This document shows positions 1 through 9,391 of a stretch of DNA of 64,000 nucleotides, one piece after another. Position numbers and translations under genes: made by a program. How positions within the stretch are numbered: position 1 is the first letter of the stretch; each line of letters starts with the position of its first letter. Source of the stretch: Pseudaminobacter salicylatoxidans. GTDB lineage: Bacteria; Pseudomonadota; Alphaproteobacteria; Rhizobiales; Rhizobiaceae. The stretch lies in contig NZ_QGGG01000007.1 in NCBI RefSeq assembly GCF_003148475.1, positions 1 through 64,000 of the forward strand, written 5' to 3'. The notes below the pieces were generated by a model. The model was not told the origin of the DNA. It saw only the letters and a program-made list of their open reading frames with translations, and made no database searches.

Positions 1-31
1 TCAATGCAGAAGGGAAATAGGTGGCCGGATT

Positions 32-220
32 TTACTCCGCCCGCGGCCGGACTATCCCGCCGCTACCGTGGCCGGTTTTTGCACCGCCGCTCTCATGACG
101 CAGTGTAAGCCGCCGCGCGGTGCGATAGGCCTTGACCCGGACCCCGAGTACGCTCGAGCGGCGCGCCTCCAGTTTCGCGGTGGTGCCGTCGCTCCCCGGA
201 TGTTCCTCCATCAGTTTCAT
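32..220 (-). CDS. small hypothetical protein (62 aa)
   Basis: I do not recognise this protein. The start is the ATG at 220, which has a strong ribosome-binding site (AGGGAGG) about six bases upstream; the frame extends further 5' but without a comparable signal. The product is basic, with an acidic N-terminus (MKLMEEHPGSDG) followed by an Arg/Lys-rich stretch and a Gly-rich tail ending PRAE. There is no signal peptide, membrane segment or cysteine. A perfect inverted repeat (235-263) lies just upstream and could be its operator. Coding status rests mainly on the ribosome-binding site; chance in GC-rich DNA remains possible. Confidence 0.4.
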   Translation of the reverse strand: MKLMEEHPGSDGTTAKLEARRSSVLGVRVKAYRTARRLTLRHESGGAKTGHGSGGIVRPRAE

Positions 221-234
221 CCCAGCCTCCCTGC

Positions 235-263
235 AATTCACTTTACAGCCTATTAAGTGAATT
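235..263. promoter_or_regulatory. perfect 9-bp inverted repeat, candidate operator
   Basis: AATTCACTT (235-243) and AAGTGAATT (255-263) are perfect inverted copies separated by 11 bases in an AT-rich patch, 15 bases upstream of the ATG at 220 on the minus strand. The position suits a repressor site over the promoter or leader of the small gene at 32-220. No T-run follows, so a terminator is less likely. The binding protein is unknown. Confidence 0.4.
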
Positions 264-339
264 CGAGAAAGGTCAAGCGGCATTTTCCACTGGCGCTGGA
301 ACGTCCGCAAAATCCCAAAAACAAATGCGGAATGCAAAG

Positions 340-370
340 CCGCGCGGCCATGTTTTCCACAGCCGCGCGG
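340..370 (-). terminator. stem-loop downstream of ribH2
   Basis: CCGCGCGGC (340-348) pairs with GCCGCGCGG (362-370) around a 13-base loop, 28 bases past the ribH2 stop codon. Read on the minus strand it is followed by a moderately T-rich tail (GCTTTGCATT). Probable intrinsic terminator of the ribH2 transcript. Confidence 0.55.
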
Positions 371-398
371 TTGTATCTATCTTCGCAGGTAAAAGATG

Positions 399-878
<480 letters not shown>

Positions 879-959
879 TTACTCCGTTCAATGACCAGAA
901 TCAGGACGCACGAGACGGAACGCCATCCACCCGTTGCGGGCGGCTTGCGGCTCCGTTCG

Positions 960-1097
960 TTCTCTTCCATCCGGACTTTAACCGTCGGCTCCGGAATTCA
1001 ACCGGATCTGCTGACCTTTCCGGAAAATCCGGAAAGCGCTCGCGGGCTCAAGCTTGTGCTCTTACCGCCGGTGGGGAGTTTCACCCCGCCCTGAGAA
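960..1097 (-). promoter_or_regulatory. FMN riboswitch (RFN element)
   Basis: Read on the minus strand the segment carries the RFN core in order: P1 TTCTC (1097-1093), AGGGCGGGGTGAAA, CCCCACCGGCGGTAA, AGCCCGCGAGCG, a variable CTTTCCGGATTTTCCGGAAAG hairpin, GTCAGCAGATCCGGT, TTCCGGAGCCGACGGT, TAAAGTCCGGATGGAAGA, and closing P1 GAGAA (964-960). All are hallmark conserved blocks. It lies 88 bases upstream of ribH2 on the same strand. The linker has a CCGCCCG/CGGGTGG hairpin but no T-run, so I favour translational control of ribH2 by FMN. Confidence 0.96.
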
Positions 1098-1406
1098 CTT
1101 CACGGCGGCTTTATGGACGAGCAGGCCCGGCCCGTCAATCCGCCCCGATTGTTTGCCGGATGAACCAAATGCGGCAAAATTGCAGGCCAGATGGTGACGC
1201 GGGCAAAGCTTTTCGCTATGAAGGAGTAACCGCGGGTACGGTTGGGGCGCGCAAGGCTTTCGTCTATGCCCGAAACGCTAGCTGCGGCAAGGAGGGCAGG
1301 TTGGGTGGAATGCCCGGAAATACCTGCCTCCCGACAATCAATTTTTCGCGTGATCCCTCGCGGAAAGCCTATATTCAGGGGTCAAGGACAGCTTAGGAAG
1401 AATCCG
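1098..1406. other. intergenic region upstream of ilvD and ribH2 leader
   Basis: These 309 bases separate the ribH2 riboswitch (minus) from ilvD (plus). An open frame runs through it in phase with ilvD, but its alternative starts lack ribosome-binding sites and the ilvD family start matches the ATG at 1407. It must hold two divergent promoters; I see no convincing operator. Confidence 0.5.
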
Positions 1407-3245
1407 ATGCCAGCTTATCGCTCCCGCACCACCACTCATGGCCGCAACATGGCCGGCGCGCGCGGCCTGTGGCGCGCCACAGGCATGAAGGACACCGATT
1501 TCGGCAAGCCCATTATCGCCGTGGTCAACTCCTTCACCCAGTTCGTGCCGGGGCACGTGCACCTCAAGGACCTCGGCCAACTCGTGGCGCGCGAGATCGA
1601 GAAGGCGGGCGGCGTGGCCAAGGAATTCAACACCATTGCGGTGGATGACGGCATCGCCATGGGCCATGACGGCATGCTCTATTCGCTGCCCTCGCGCGAA
1701 CTGATCGCGGATTCGGTGGAATATATGGTCAACGCGCATTGCGCCGACGCCATGGTCTGCATTTCCAATTGCGACAAGATCACCCCCGGCATGCTGATGG
1801 CATCACTGCGCCTCAACATCCCCACGGTCTTCGTTTCGGGCGGGCCGATGGAGGCCGGCAAGGTCGTGCTGGCCGGCAAGGAGCAGGCTCTCGATCTGGT
1901 GGACGCGATGGTGGCGGCGGCCGACGACAAGGTGTCGGACGAGGATGTGAAGATCATTGAGCGCTCGGCCTGCCCGACCTGTGGCTCCTGCTCGGGCATG
2001 TTCACCGCCAATTCGATGAACTGCCTGACTGAAGCGCTCGGTCTTTCGCTGCCCGGCAACGGCTCGACGCTGGCCACGCATGGCGATCGCAAGCGCCTGT
2101 TCGTGGAAGCCGGCCATCTCATTGTCGATCTGGCGCAGCGCTATTACGAGCAGGACGACGAAAGCGTGCTGCCGCGCAATGTCGCCTCGAAGCAGGCGTT
2201 CGAGAACGCCATGACGCTGGACATCGCCATGGGTGGCTCCACCAACACGGTGCTGCACATCCTGGCCGCCGCGCATGAAGGCGCGATCGACTTCACCATG
2301 GACGACATCGACGCCTTGTCGCGCCGGGTTCCTGTGTTGTGCAAGGTCGCGCCCGCCAAGGCGGATGTGCACATGGAAGACGTGCATCGCGCCGGCGGCA
2401 TCATGGCGATCCTCGGACAGCTCGACAAAGCTGGTCTCCTCAACCGGGACTGCCCGACCGTCCATACCGCGACGCTCGGCGATGCGCTGGAGCATTGGGA
2501 CATTTCGCGTTCCACCAGCGAGAATGTGCGCCAGTTCTTCCTGGCTGCCCCCGGCGGCGTGCCGACGCAGACGGCTTTCAGCCAGGAGCGCCGCTGGAGC
2601 GCGCTCGACCTCGACCGCGCCAATGGCGTGATCCGCTCGGCCGAGCATCCCTTCTCGAAGGATGGCGGCCTTGCCGTGCTGAAGGGCAATCTTGCGCTCG
2701 ATGGCTGCGTGGTGAAGACCGCGGGCGTGGACGAGTCGATCCTGAAGTTCTCCGGTCCCGCCAAGGTCTTCGAGAGCCAGGACTCGGCCGTGAAGGGCAT
2801 TCTCGGCAACGAGGTGAAGGCCGGCGACGTGGTGGTGATCCGCTATGAAGGGCCGCGTGGCGGTCCGGGCATGCAGGAAATGCTCTACCCGACGAGCTAT
2901 TTGAAGTCGAAGGGGCTGGGCAAGGCCTGTGCGCTGCTTACCGACGGCCGTTTCTCCGGCGGTACGTCGGGCCTGTCGATCGGCCACGTCTCGCCGGAAG
3001 CGGCCAATGGCGGCACGATCGGGCTGGTGCGCGATGGCGACATCATCGACATCGACATCCCCAACCGCACCATCAGCCTGCGCATCGACGATGCGACGCT
3101 GGCTGCCCGCCGCGCCGAGCAGGACGCCAAGGGCTGGAAGCCGGTCGAACAGCGCAAACGCAATGTCAGCACGGCGCTGAAGGCCTATGCGGCTTTCGCA
3201 ACCTCGGCCGACCGGGGCGCCGTGCGCGATCTCGGCGACCGCTAA
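1407..3245 (+). CDS. ilvD: dihydroxy-acid dehydratase
   Basis: Dehydrates 2,3-dihydroxyisovalerate and 2,3-dihydroxy-3-methylvalerate to the 2-oxoacids of valine and isoleucine synthesis. The 612-residue product matches E. coli IlvD in length (616) and landmarks: [12 protein letters not shown] (Mg-binding Asp81), [12 protein letters not shown] (Cys122 and Lys124), [19 protein letters not shown] (Cys195), and a C-terminal [11 protein letters not shown] and [11 protein letters not shown]. Cys122 and Cys195 are Fe-S ligands in the family. The ATG at 1407 is preceded by AGGAAG; upstream in-frame starts would add about 55 residues absent from the family. Monocistronic, with a hairpin 15 bases after the stop. 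Confidence 0.97.
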   Translation: MPAYRSRTTTHGRNMAGARGLWRATGMKDTDFGKPIIAVVNSFTQFVPGHVHLKDLGQLVAREIEKAGGVAKEFNTIAVDDGIAMGHDGMLYSLPSRELIADSVEYMVNAHCADAMVCISNCDKITPGMLMASLRLNIPTVFVSGGPMEAGKVVLAGKEQALDLVDAMVAAADDKVSDEDVKIIERSACPTCGSCSGMFTANSMNCLTEALGLSLPGNGSTLATHGDRKRLFVEAGHLIVDLAQRYYEQDDESVLPRNVASKQAFENAMTLDIAMGGSTNTVLHILAAAHEGAIDFTMDDIDALSRRVPVLCKVAPAKADVHMEDVHRAGGIMAILGQLDKAGLLNRDCPTVHTATLGDALEHWDISRSTSENVRQFFLAAPGGVPTQTAFSQERRWSALDLDRANGVIRSAEHPFSKDGGLAVLKGNLALDGCVVKTAGVDESILKFSGPAKVFESQDSAVKGILGNEVKAGDVVVIRYEGPRGGPGMQEMLYPTSYLKSKGLGKACALLTDGRFSGGTSGLSIGHVSPEAANGGTIGLVRDGDIIDIDIPNRTISLRIDDATLAARRAEQDAKGWKPVEQRKRNVSTALKAYAAFATSADRGAVRDLGDR

Positions 3246-3259
3246 GCAAACCATCGTCA

Positions 3260-3290
3260 ACGGCGACCTGTCCCATGGAAAGGTCGCCGT
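3260..3290 (+). terminator. stem-loop after ilvD
   Basis: ACGGCGACCT (3260-3269) pairs perfectly with AGGTCGCCGT (3281-3290) around an 11-base loop starting GTCCC. There is no clear T-run, so termination is presumed. A related hairpin with the same GGCGACCTGTCCC core follows the hydrolase gene at 30966-30995. Confidence 0.5.
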
Positions 3291-3396
3291 CTGACATAAG
3301 ACGCGGCCGGGCGGCCGGGTTTACTGAACAATGACATGCAATCCGCTGGCGGCGCCGACCGCTGGCCCCTTGCTGCGTGCAAACAGGACAAACATC

Positions 3397-4608
3397 GTGG
3401 CCACTGCCTCAACCACCGCCGACAGAATCGGAGCGGATAACACTGTTTTTGCTGTCATCCTGGCGGTGAGCTTCTGTCATCTCCTCAACGACATGATGCA
3501 GTCGCTGCTTGCGGCGATCTATCCGATGCTGAAAACCGGCTACGGGCTGGATTTCTGGCAGATCGGCCTGCTTACCATGGCTTTTCAGGTGACGGCGTCG
3601 CTCTTCCAGCCGCTGATCGGCATGTACACCGACAGGCGGCCAATGCCCTATTCGCTTCCGGTGGGCATGGGCTCGACCATGATCGGCCTGCTGATCCTGT
3701 CGCATGCCGGCAATTATCCGCTGCTGCTGCTGGGCGCATGCCTGATCGGCATCGGCTCAGCGATATTCCATCCCGAATCCTCGCGCGTGGCGCGCCTCGC
3801 TTCGGGCGGCCGCTTCGGCCTTGCCCAGTCGCTGTTTCAGGTCGGCGGCAATTTCGGCACCGCATTCGGCCCGCTGCTGGCCGCCTTCATCGTTGTTCCC
3901 AAGGGTCAGGCGAGCGTGGCCTGGTTCTCTGCGGCGGCGCTGCTCGGCATGATCGTGCTGTGGCAGGTCAGCGGCTGGTACAGGCGACACGGCGCGAGTT
4001 CGGCGAAGCGGCTGGCCAAAGCCAATCCCATCGCCCTGCCGCGCCGAAAGGTGGCGGTCGCCCTTGCGGTGCTGACGACGCTGGTGTTCACCAAGAACAT
4101 CTATATGGCGAGCTTGTCGAGCTACTATACGTTCTATGTCATTCACAAGTTCGGCGTGTCGGTGCAGGAAGCGCAGGTTTTGCTGTTCATCTTCCTCGGC
4201 GCCGCGGCTGTCGGCACGGTGGCGGGCGGCCCGATCGGCGACCGTTTCGGGCGCAAATTCGTCATCTGGTTCTCCATCCTCGGCGTGCTGCCCTTCACGC
4301 TGGCGCTGCCCTATGCGGACCTGTTCTGGACGCGCATCCTGACCGTGTTCATCGGGCTCATTCTTGCTTCGGCCTTTCCGGCCATCGTGGTGCTTGCGCA
4401 GGAACTGGTGCCGGGCCGTGTCGGCATGATTGCGGGCATCTTCTTCGGCTTTGCCTTCGGCATGGGCGGCATCGCCGCCGCCGTGCTCGGCATCGTGGCC
4501 GACGCCAGGGGCATCGACTTCGTCTATCAGGTCTGCTCCTACCTGCCGCTGTTGGGGCTGCTCACCGTGTTCCTGCCCTCTACACGCGAAATGCGTGGGC
4601 AGACCTGA
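3397..4608 (+). CDS. MFS transporter, fosmidomycin-resistance (Fsr) type
   Basis: Twelve-helix major facilitator inner-membrane protein of about 403 residues. Early features such as SFCHLLNDMMQSLLAAIYP and YGLDFWQIGLL, then GIGSAIFHPESSRVARL, QVGGNFGTAFGPLLAA and a second-half GPIGDRFGRK, are typical of the Fsr branch, whose E. coli member exports fosmidomycin. The true substrate cannot be read from sequence. I chose the GTG at 3397 because CAGGAC lies seven bases upstream and the protein then starts close to helix 1; an ATG at 3331 would add 22 polar residues but lacks a ribosome-binding site. It ends 26 bases before a good terminator, so it is monocistronic. Confidence 0.85.
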   Translation: MATASTTADRIGADNTVFAVILAVSFCHLLNDMMQSLLAAIYPMLKTGYGLDFWQIGLLTMAFQVTASLFQPLIGMYTDRRPMPYSLPVGMGSTMIGLLILSHAGNYPLLLLGACLIGIGSAIFHPESSRVARLASGGRFGLAQSLFQVGGNFGTAFGPLLAAFIVVPKGQASVAWFSAAALLGMIVLWQVSGWYRRHGASSAKRLAKANPIALPRRKVAVALAVLTTLVFTKNIYMASLSSYYTFYVIHKFGVSVQEAQVLLFIFLGAAAVGTVAGGPIGDRFGRKFVIWFSILGVLPFTLALPYADLFWTRILTVFIGLILASAFPAIVVLAQELVPGRVGMIAGIFFGFAFGMGGIAAAVLGIVADARGIDFVYQVCSYLPLLGLLTVFLPSTREMRGQT

Positions 4609-4634
4609 CGGGTTCATCGAAACGGAAAAGACAT

Positions 4635-4670
4635 ATGCCGGAGAAGCCAGCTTCTCCGGCATTCTGTTTT
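4635..4670 (+). terminator. rho-independent terminator after the MFS gene
   Basis: ATGCCGGAGAAGC (4635-4647) and GCTTCTCCGGCAT (4650-4662) are perfect complements with a two-base centre, followed by TCTGTTTT (4663-4670). The stem is long and GC-rich with a T-tail, 26 bases after the stop codon of the exporter. Confidence 0.8.
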
Positions 4671-4784
4671 GCAGGCGCGAAAATATCTTTTCAACTTTTC
4701 GCCAGGCGGGCAGATTGCGCGAAACCATGCCGTGGCCCTTGCGTTTCCTGAGGCCGGAATGCGGCATCAGGGGACATTTTCTGC

Positions 4785-6557
4785 ATGACTTTCGAGCAAG
4801 TTCTTTCCTTCGCCGTCATCGCCCTGATGATGGCGGCATTTGTCTGGGGTCGCTTTCGCTACGACCTCATCGCCGCCTGTTCGCTGCTGGTGGCACTGGC
4901 ATTGGGGGTGGTGCCGCTCGACGCCGCCTTTAGCGGTTTCAGCGACGACATCGTCATCATCGTGGGCAGCGCCCTGCTGGTCAGCGCCGGGGTCGCGCGC
5001 TCCGGTATCATGGAATATGCCATCAAGCGCTATCTGCCGGAGGTGACATCGATCCGGGGGCAATTGATATTGCTGGTGACGACCGTCACGGTGCTTTCCG
5101 CCTTCGTGAAGAATATCGGCGCGCTGGCCATCATGATCCCGATCGCCTTCCAGTTCGCCCAGCGCTCGAAGACGTCGCCCTCGGTGTTTCTGATGCCGAT
5201 GGCATTCGGCTCGCTGCTTGGCGGATTGATGACGCTGATCGGCACTTCGCCCAACATCGTGGTGTCGCGCGTGCGGCAGGAACTGACCGGCACGGCCTTC
5301 ACCATGTTCGATTTCACGCCGGTGGGAGCGGCGCTGGCGCTGGCGGGAATTGTATTTCTGGCGCTGTTCTACTGGCTGTTGCCGAAGCGCGAGCGCGAAA
5401 CGGCCGACATGCATGAGGCCATCGACATCAAGAATTATGTTGCGGAGGCGACTGTGGTGCCCGGCTCCAGCGTGCTTGGCAAGACCGTCTCGGACCTCAT
5501 GAAGCTGGCTGCCGGTGGCGTGGTCGTCACCTCCATCATTCGCTCGCACGGCGTGCGCATCACGCCGCTGCCCGATGCAGTGCTGCGCGAAGGCGACATC
5601 GTGCTGATCGAGGGCGGCCCGCAGGCGCTCGACCGGCTCGTCGCGCAGGCAAAGCTCAGCGTCACCGGCGGCCGTGACAGCAACGGCAAGACCGCCGAGG
5701 CGGAGGCGGTCGAGGCGGTGATCGGTGAGAATTCGCTGCTGATCGGCTGGTCGGCGCAGCGGCTCGGTCTCTACAAGCGCTTCAACGTCAACCTCCTAGC
5801 GGTGAGCCGCAAGGGCGAACGGGTAACCGAACGGCTTGGAGCCGTCACGCTGAGGATGGGCGACGTCATCCTGCTGCAAGGCAATCGCAAGGGGTTGCCG
5901 GAGACATTGCGCGAACTGGGCTGCCTGCCGCTGGCCGAGCGTCCGATCCTGTTGGGCAGCGTCAGGCGCGGCGTCGTTCCGGTGGCGATCCTGGCTTTTG
6001 CGATGGGCACCACCGCCTTGGGTGTCCTGCCGGTTTCGGTCGCCTTCTTCGCGGCGGCGGTGATGATGGTTCTGTTCAAGGTCATCCCCGCGCGTGAGAT
6101 CTACTCGGCCATGGACGGCCCCATCCTTGTCATGCTGGCCACGCTGATCCCGGTCAGCGACTCCCTCAGGCGCACCGGCGCGACCGATGTGATTGCCGGC
6201 TGGCTGGCCAATGTCGGCTCGAGCCTGCCGCCTTATGGCGCGCTGGCGCTCATCCTGGTGACGGCAATGGCGGTGACGCCCTTCCTCAACAATGCCGCCA
6301 CGGTGCTGGTGGTGGCGCCCATCGCGGCCGGCTTCGCCTCGAGCCTCGGCTATCATCCGGAAGCGTTCCTGATGGCGGTGGCAATCGGCGCAGGCTGCGA
6401 TTTCCTCACGCCCATCGGGCATCAGAGCAATACGCTGGTGATGGGGCCGGGCGGCTACCGCTTCAGCGATTATCCTCGGCTCGGGCTGCCATTGTCCTTC
6501 ATCGTCATCATCGTCGCTGTGCCGATGTTGATGCTGGTCTGGCCCTTGAAGGGCTGA
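4785..6557 (+). CDS. SLC13-family permease with two TrkA-C domains
   Basis: Inner-membrane transporter of 590 residues. The layout is membrane block (residues 1-200), two soluble TrkA-C/RCK_C domains (about 215-375; VPGSSVLGKTVSDL, EGDIVLIEGG, then RMGDVILLQGN) and a second membrane block (about 390-590), as in the CitMHS/SLC13 (ArsB/NhaD superfamily) proteins often annotated 'anion permease'. The family signature helix-hairpin motifs are visible: FVKNIGALAIMIPIA with LIGTSPNIVVS, and the repeat FLNNAATVLVVAPIA with LTPIGHQSNTLVMGPG. Possible substrates are sulfate, dicarboxylates or citrate; TrkA-C domains usually sense nucleotides or anions. Start: ATG at 4785. Monocistronic. Confidence 0.88.
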   Translation: MTFEQVLSFAVIALMMAAFVWGRFRYDLIAACSLLVALALGVVPLDAAFSGFSDDIVIIVGSALLVSAGVARSGIMEYAIKRYLPEVTSIRGQLILLVTTVTVLSAFVKNIGALAIMIPIAFQFAQRSKTSPSVFLMPMAFGSLLGGLMTLIGTSPNIVVSRVRQELTGTAFTMFDFTPVGAALALAGIVFLALFYWLLPKRERETADMHEAIDIKNYVAEATVVPGSSVLGKTVSDLMKLAAGGVVVTSIIRSHGVRITPLPDAVLREGDIVLIEGGPQALDRLVAQAKLSVTGGRDSNGKTAEAEAVEAVIGENSLLIGWSAQRLGLYKRFNVNLLAVSRKGERVTERLGAVTLRMGDVILLQGNRKGLPETLRELGCLPLAERPILLGSVRRGVVPVAILAFAMGTTALGVLPVSVAFFAAAVMMVLFKVIPAREIYSAMDGPILVMLATLIPVSDSLRRTGATDVIAGWLANVGSSLPPYGALALILVTAMAVTPFLNNAATVLVVAPIAAGFASSLGYHPEAFLMAVAIGAGCDFLTPIGHQSNTLVMGPGGYRFSDYPRLGLPLSFIVIIVAVPMLMLVWPLKG

Positions 6558-6634
6558 GTCTTCGGGGCGCGATTTCCGACCGGCATTCCCCAGAGTCTGA
6601 TGAGGTTTTCCTCAGGCTCCATCTATTTTTTTTT

Positions 6635-6704
6635 GAGCATGATCTTTTCCGAAAAACGGTTTCCACTTTTCGCTGACGCGGTCCTTCGGTTCGGGATCAT
6701 GCTC
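6635..6704. repeat. rhizobial intergenic palindrome, copy 1
   Basis: Bounded by GAGCATGATC (6635-6644) and GATCATGCTC (6695-6704), perfect inverted copies, with the internal blocks TTTTCCGAAAAACGG, CCACTTTTC and CCTTCGGTTCGGG. Similar blocks recur at 53167-53233 and, reversed and shorter, at 60517-60559. This is the RIME-like palindromic element common between genes in Rhizobiales. A run of eleven T lies immediately upstream. Confidence 0.75.
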
Positions 6705-6724
6705 TATCTCCGAGTTTCAAACGA

Positions 6725-6748
6725 AAACGGCGCCCGCGGGCGCCGTTT
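6725..6748 (-). terminator. perfect palindromic terminator after secDF
   Basis: A 24-base perfect palindrome: AAACGGCGCCCG (6725-6736) followed by its complement CGGGCGCCGTTT (6737-6748). On the minus strand the second arm runs into TTTTCGTTTGAAA, giving a GC-rich stem with a T-rich tail 21 bases after the secDF stop codon. Confidence 0.8.
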
Positions 6749-6769
6749 CCAGTTCAGTATCCCTGCCGG

Positions 6770-9295
6770 TTACTTGGCAGCGACGGTCTTGCTTTCTTCC
6801 ACCCGCTGCGGGTGATGCCTGCTCCACCAGTCGCCCAGCAGCAGCAGGATGGGCGCGGCGATGAAGATCGACGAGGTGGTGGCGACGAAGACGCCGAACA
6901 CCATCGGCACGGCGAAATTCTCCACCGCGGCACCGCCCCAGATCGCCATCGGCAGCATCGACAGCAGGATCGCGACCGAGGTGTAGACGCAGCGCGCGAA
7001 CACCTGGTTGATACTCATGTCGATGACCTGGCGCAGCGGCATCTTCTTGTAGAGCCGCAGGTTCTCGCGCATTCGGTCATACACCACGACCTTGTCGTTC
7101 ACCGAATAGCCGATGATGGTCAGCAGCGCGGCGATGGCCGTCAGGTTGAAGTCCAGCCCCAATAGCGCGAAGAAGCCGACGGCCTTGGTGGTGTCGAGTA
7201 TCAGTGTGGCGATCGCGCCTAGCGCGAAGTTCCACTCGAAACGCCACCAGATGTAGATCAGCATTGCCAGCGCCGACAGCACCACGGCCATGACGCCGGA
7301 ATGTGCGAGCTCGCCACTGACCTTCGGCCCGACCACGTCGACGCGGTCGAACTTTACGCCCGGATCGAGTTGCGAGACGGCCTCCTTGACCTTGGTTACG
7401 GCCGCCGTCTGGGCTTCCTCGCCGCCGTCCTGCCGTTGCACGCGGATCAGCACGTCGTTGTCGCCGCCGATACGCTGCAATGCGACCTCACCCAGTTCGA
7501 GGTTGCCCAGCGTGCCGCGCAGCGCGGCCAGATCGGCTGGCTGCGAGGTGCTGATCTCCACCTGGATGCCGCCCTTGAAGTCGATGCCGTAATTCAGGCC
7601 CGGCTTGATGAACAGGCCGATCGAGATCAGCGACAGCACGATTGACGTGCCGATGCCGAGGAAGCGAGCGTTCATGAAGGAGATCGAGGTCTTGTCCGGG
7701 AAGAAGCGGATCAGCGGCTCGATGGTGATGGTCTTCATCTTGCGGCGACGGACCACCTCGGTCATGAGGACCTTGACGATCGCCACGGCGGTGAACATCG
7801 ACAGACAGGTGCCGATGATCATGGTGATGGCGAAACCGCGGATCGGGCCCGAGCCGAACATGAACAGCAGCGCCGTCACGATCAGCGAGGTGACGTTGGC
7901 GTCCACGATGGTGGAGAAGGCTCGCTTGAAACCGTGGTCGAGCGCGGCGAAGGCACTCATGCCTTTCTTGGATTCCTCTCGTATTCGCTCGTTGATGAGG
8001 ATGTTGGCATCCACGCCAAAGCCGATGCCCAGGATGATGCCGGCGATGCCGGGCAGCGTCAGCGTTGCCCCGATGATGGCCAGACAGCCGATGGTGAGGA
8101 TCAGGTGCAGGAGCAGGCCGAAATTGGCGATCATGCCCCAGCTTCCGTAGAGCGCCGTCATGAACAGCACCACCAGCACGAAGCCCGCGATACCGGTATA
8201 GAGGCCCATGCGGATGACGTCGCCGCCAAGGTCCGGACCGACGGTGCGTTCCTCGATGACGGTGAGCGGGGCGGGCAGGGCACCCGCGCGCAGCAGTGCC
8301 GAGAGCACGGTAGTGTCCTCGACCGTGAAGCTGCCGCTGATCTGTCCCGAACCGCCGGTGATCGGCTCGCGTATGACCGGTGCGCTCAGTACCTTGCCGT
8401 CGAGCACGATGGCGAAGGGCCGGCCGACATTGGCCTGGGTGATCTCGGCGAACTGACGCGCGCCGACGCTGTCGAAGCGGAAGGAGACGATAGGCTCCTG
8501 CGTGCGCTGGTCGAAGCCGGCGCGGGCATCCGTCAGGCGCTCGCCGCTCAGCGCGACGCGGTCCTCGATCGGATATTTCTGGTCGGTCTTGGCATCCGGC
8601 AGCATGGTCACGCCGGGAGGCAGCGGCTCGCCCGGCTGCACATTGGCGACCATGTGGAATTCCATCTTGGCCGTGGAACCGAGCAACTGGCGCAGATGGG
8701 TCGGGTCCTGGAGGCCGGGAAGCTGGACCAGGATGCGGTCGGAGCCGACGCGCTGGATGGTGGGCTCGGCCACGCCGACCTGGTCGACGCGCTGGCGTAC
8801 GATCTCGAGGCTCTGCTGGATGGCGGCATCGATGCGGTCGCGGATGCCGGCTTCCGTCAGGGTCATCTTGATCTGCTTGCCGGTCGAAGTGACGTCGATG
8901 TCGGCCGTGCCGGCGCCGAAGCCGATGCCGGCGACAGGCGCGGCAAGCTTCTTCAACTCGTCCAGCGCCTTGGCGCGCTGGGCGTCATCATCGATCGAGA
9001 TGACGACGGCGTCCCCGGCCACGCGGGCCGATTGCACGGGGATACGGTCCTTGCGCAGCGCGCCGCGCGCGTCGTCCAGCAGCGAGCGCAGCCGATCGGT
9101 CTTCAACGCATTGGCATCGACTTCGAGCACGAGGTGGGAGCCGCCCTGCAGGTCGAGGCCCAGTGTGACCTGATGCCTGAACCAGCTCGGCATCTTGTCG
9201 AGCACCGAGGGCGGGAGGGCGCTTGGAAGGGCGGCAAATACGCCGATAAGGACGATGATGACATAGGTCATCACCACCCATTTGGAAGTTCGCAT
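6770..9295 (-). CDS. secDF: protein translocase SecDF (fused)
   Basis: Inner-membrane proton-driven component that pulls preproteins through SecYEG. The 841-residue protein is a SecD-SecF fusion. The SecD half (1-520) opens with a membrane anchor, LGLDLQGGSHLVLEVD (residues 46-61), the P1 periplasmic domain, and a six-helix block with GIAGIILGIGFGVDANILI. The SecF half (from about 525) has LNYGIDFKGGIQVEI and TIIGYSVNDKVVVYDRMRE. Rhizobiales commonly fuse these genes, often beside yajC; no yajC or Mth938-type neighbour is visible here. Start: ATG at 9295. It ends before a strong terminator. Confidence 0.95.
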   Translation of the reverse strand: MRTSKWVVMTYVIIVLIGVFAALPSALPPSVLDKMPSWFRHQVTLGLDLQGGSHLVLEVDANALKTDRLRSLLDDARGALRKDRIPVQSARVAGDAVVISIDDDAQRAKALDELKKLAAPVAGIGFGAGTADIDVTSTGKQIKMTLTEAGIRDRIDAAIQQSLEIVRQRVDQVGVAEPTIQRVGSDRILVQLPGLQDPTHLRQLLGSTAKMEFHMVANVQPGEPLPPGVTMLPDAKTDQKYPIEDRVALSGERLTDARAGFDQRTQEPIVSFRFDSVGARQFAEITQANVGRPFAIVLDGKVLSAPVIREPITGGSGQISGSFTVEDTTVLSALLRAGALPAPLTVIEERTVGPDLGGDVIRMGLYTGIAGFVLVVLFMTALYGSWGMIANFGLLLHLILTIGCLAIIGATLTLPGIAGIILGIGFGVDANILINERIREESKKGMSAFAALDHGFKRAFSTIVDANVTSLIVTALLFMFGSGPIRGFAITMIIGTCLSMFTAVAIVKVLMTEVVRRRKMKTITIEPLIRFFPDKTSISFMNARFLGIGTSIVLSLISIGLFIKPGLNYGIDFKGGIQVEISTSQPADLAALRGTLGNLELGEVALQRIGGDNDVLIRVQRQDGGEEAQTAAVTKVKEAVSQLDPGVKFDRVDVVGPKVSGELAHSGVMAVVLSALAMLIYIWWRFEWNFALGAIATLILDTTKAVGFFALLGLDFNLTAIAALLTIIGYSVNDKVVVYDRMRENLRLYKKMPLRQVIDMSINQVFARCVYTSVAILLSMLPMAIWGGAAVENFAVPMVFGVFVATTSSIFIAAPILLLLGDWWSRHHPQRVEESKTVAAK

Positions 9296-9391
9296 TGCTT
9301 TGGTCCTGTTTATGCGCAGTACCGGCCCTTCGGGCAGGCAATTGCAGTCATGTAAAGAGAATTATGGTGTCGCGGCCGCGCGGAAAGGCGG

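Noticed and set aside
1242-1406. N-terminal extension of ilvD
   Set aside because: The 55 extra residues are absent from IlvD proteins, and the ATG at 1407 has a good ribosome-binding site and places Cys122/Cys195 at the E. coli positions.
1803-3260. 485-codon minus-strand open frame opposite ilvD
   Set aside because: Fully antisense to ilvD, no ribosome-binding site or domains.
7934-9355. 473-codon plus-strand open frame opposite secDF
   Set aside because: Antisense to an unmistakable gene; composition is Asp/Gly/Arg-rich without domains. A product of GC-rich third positions.
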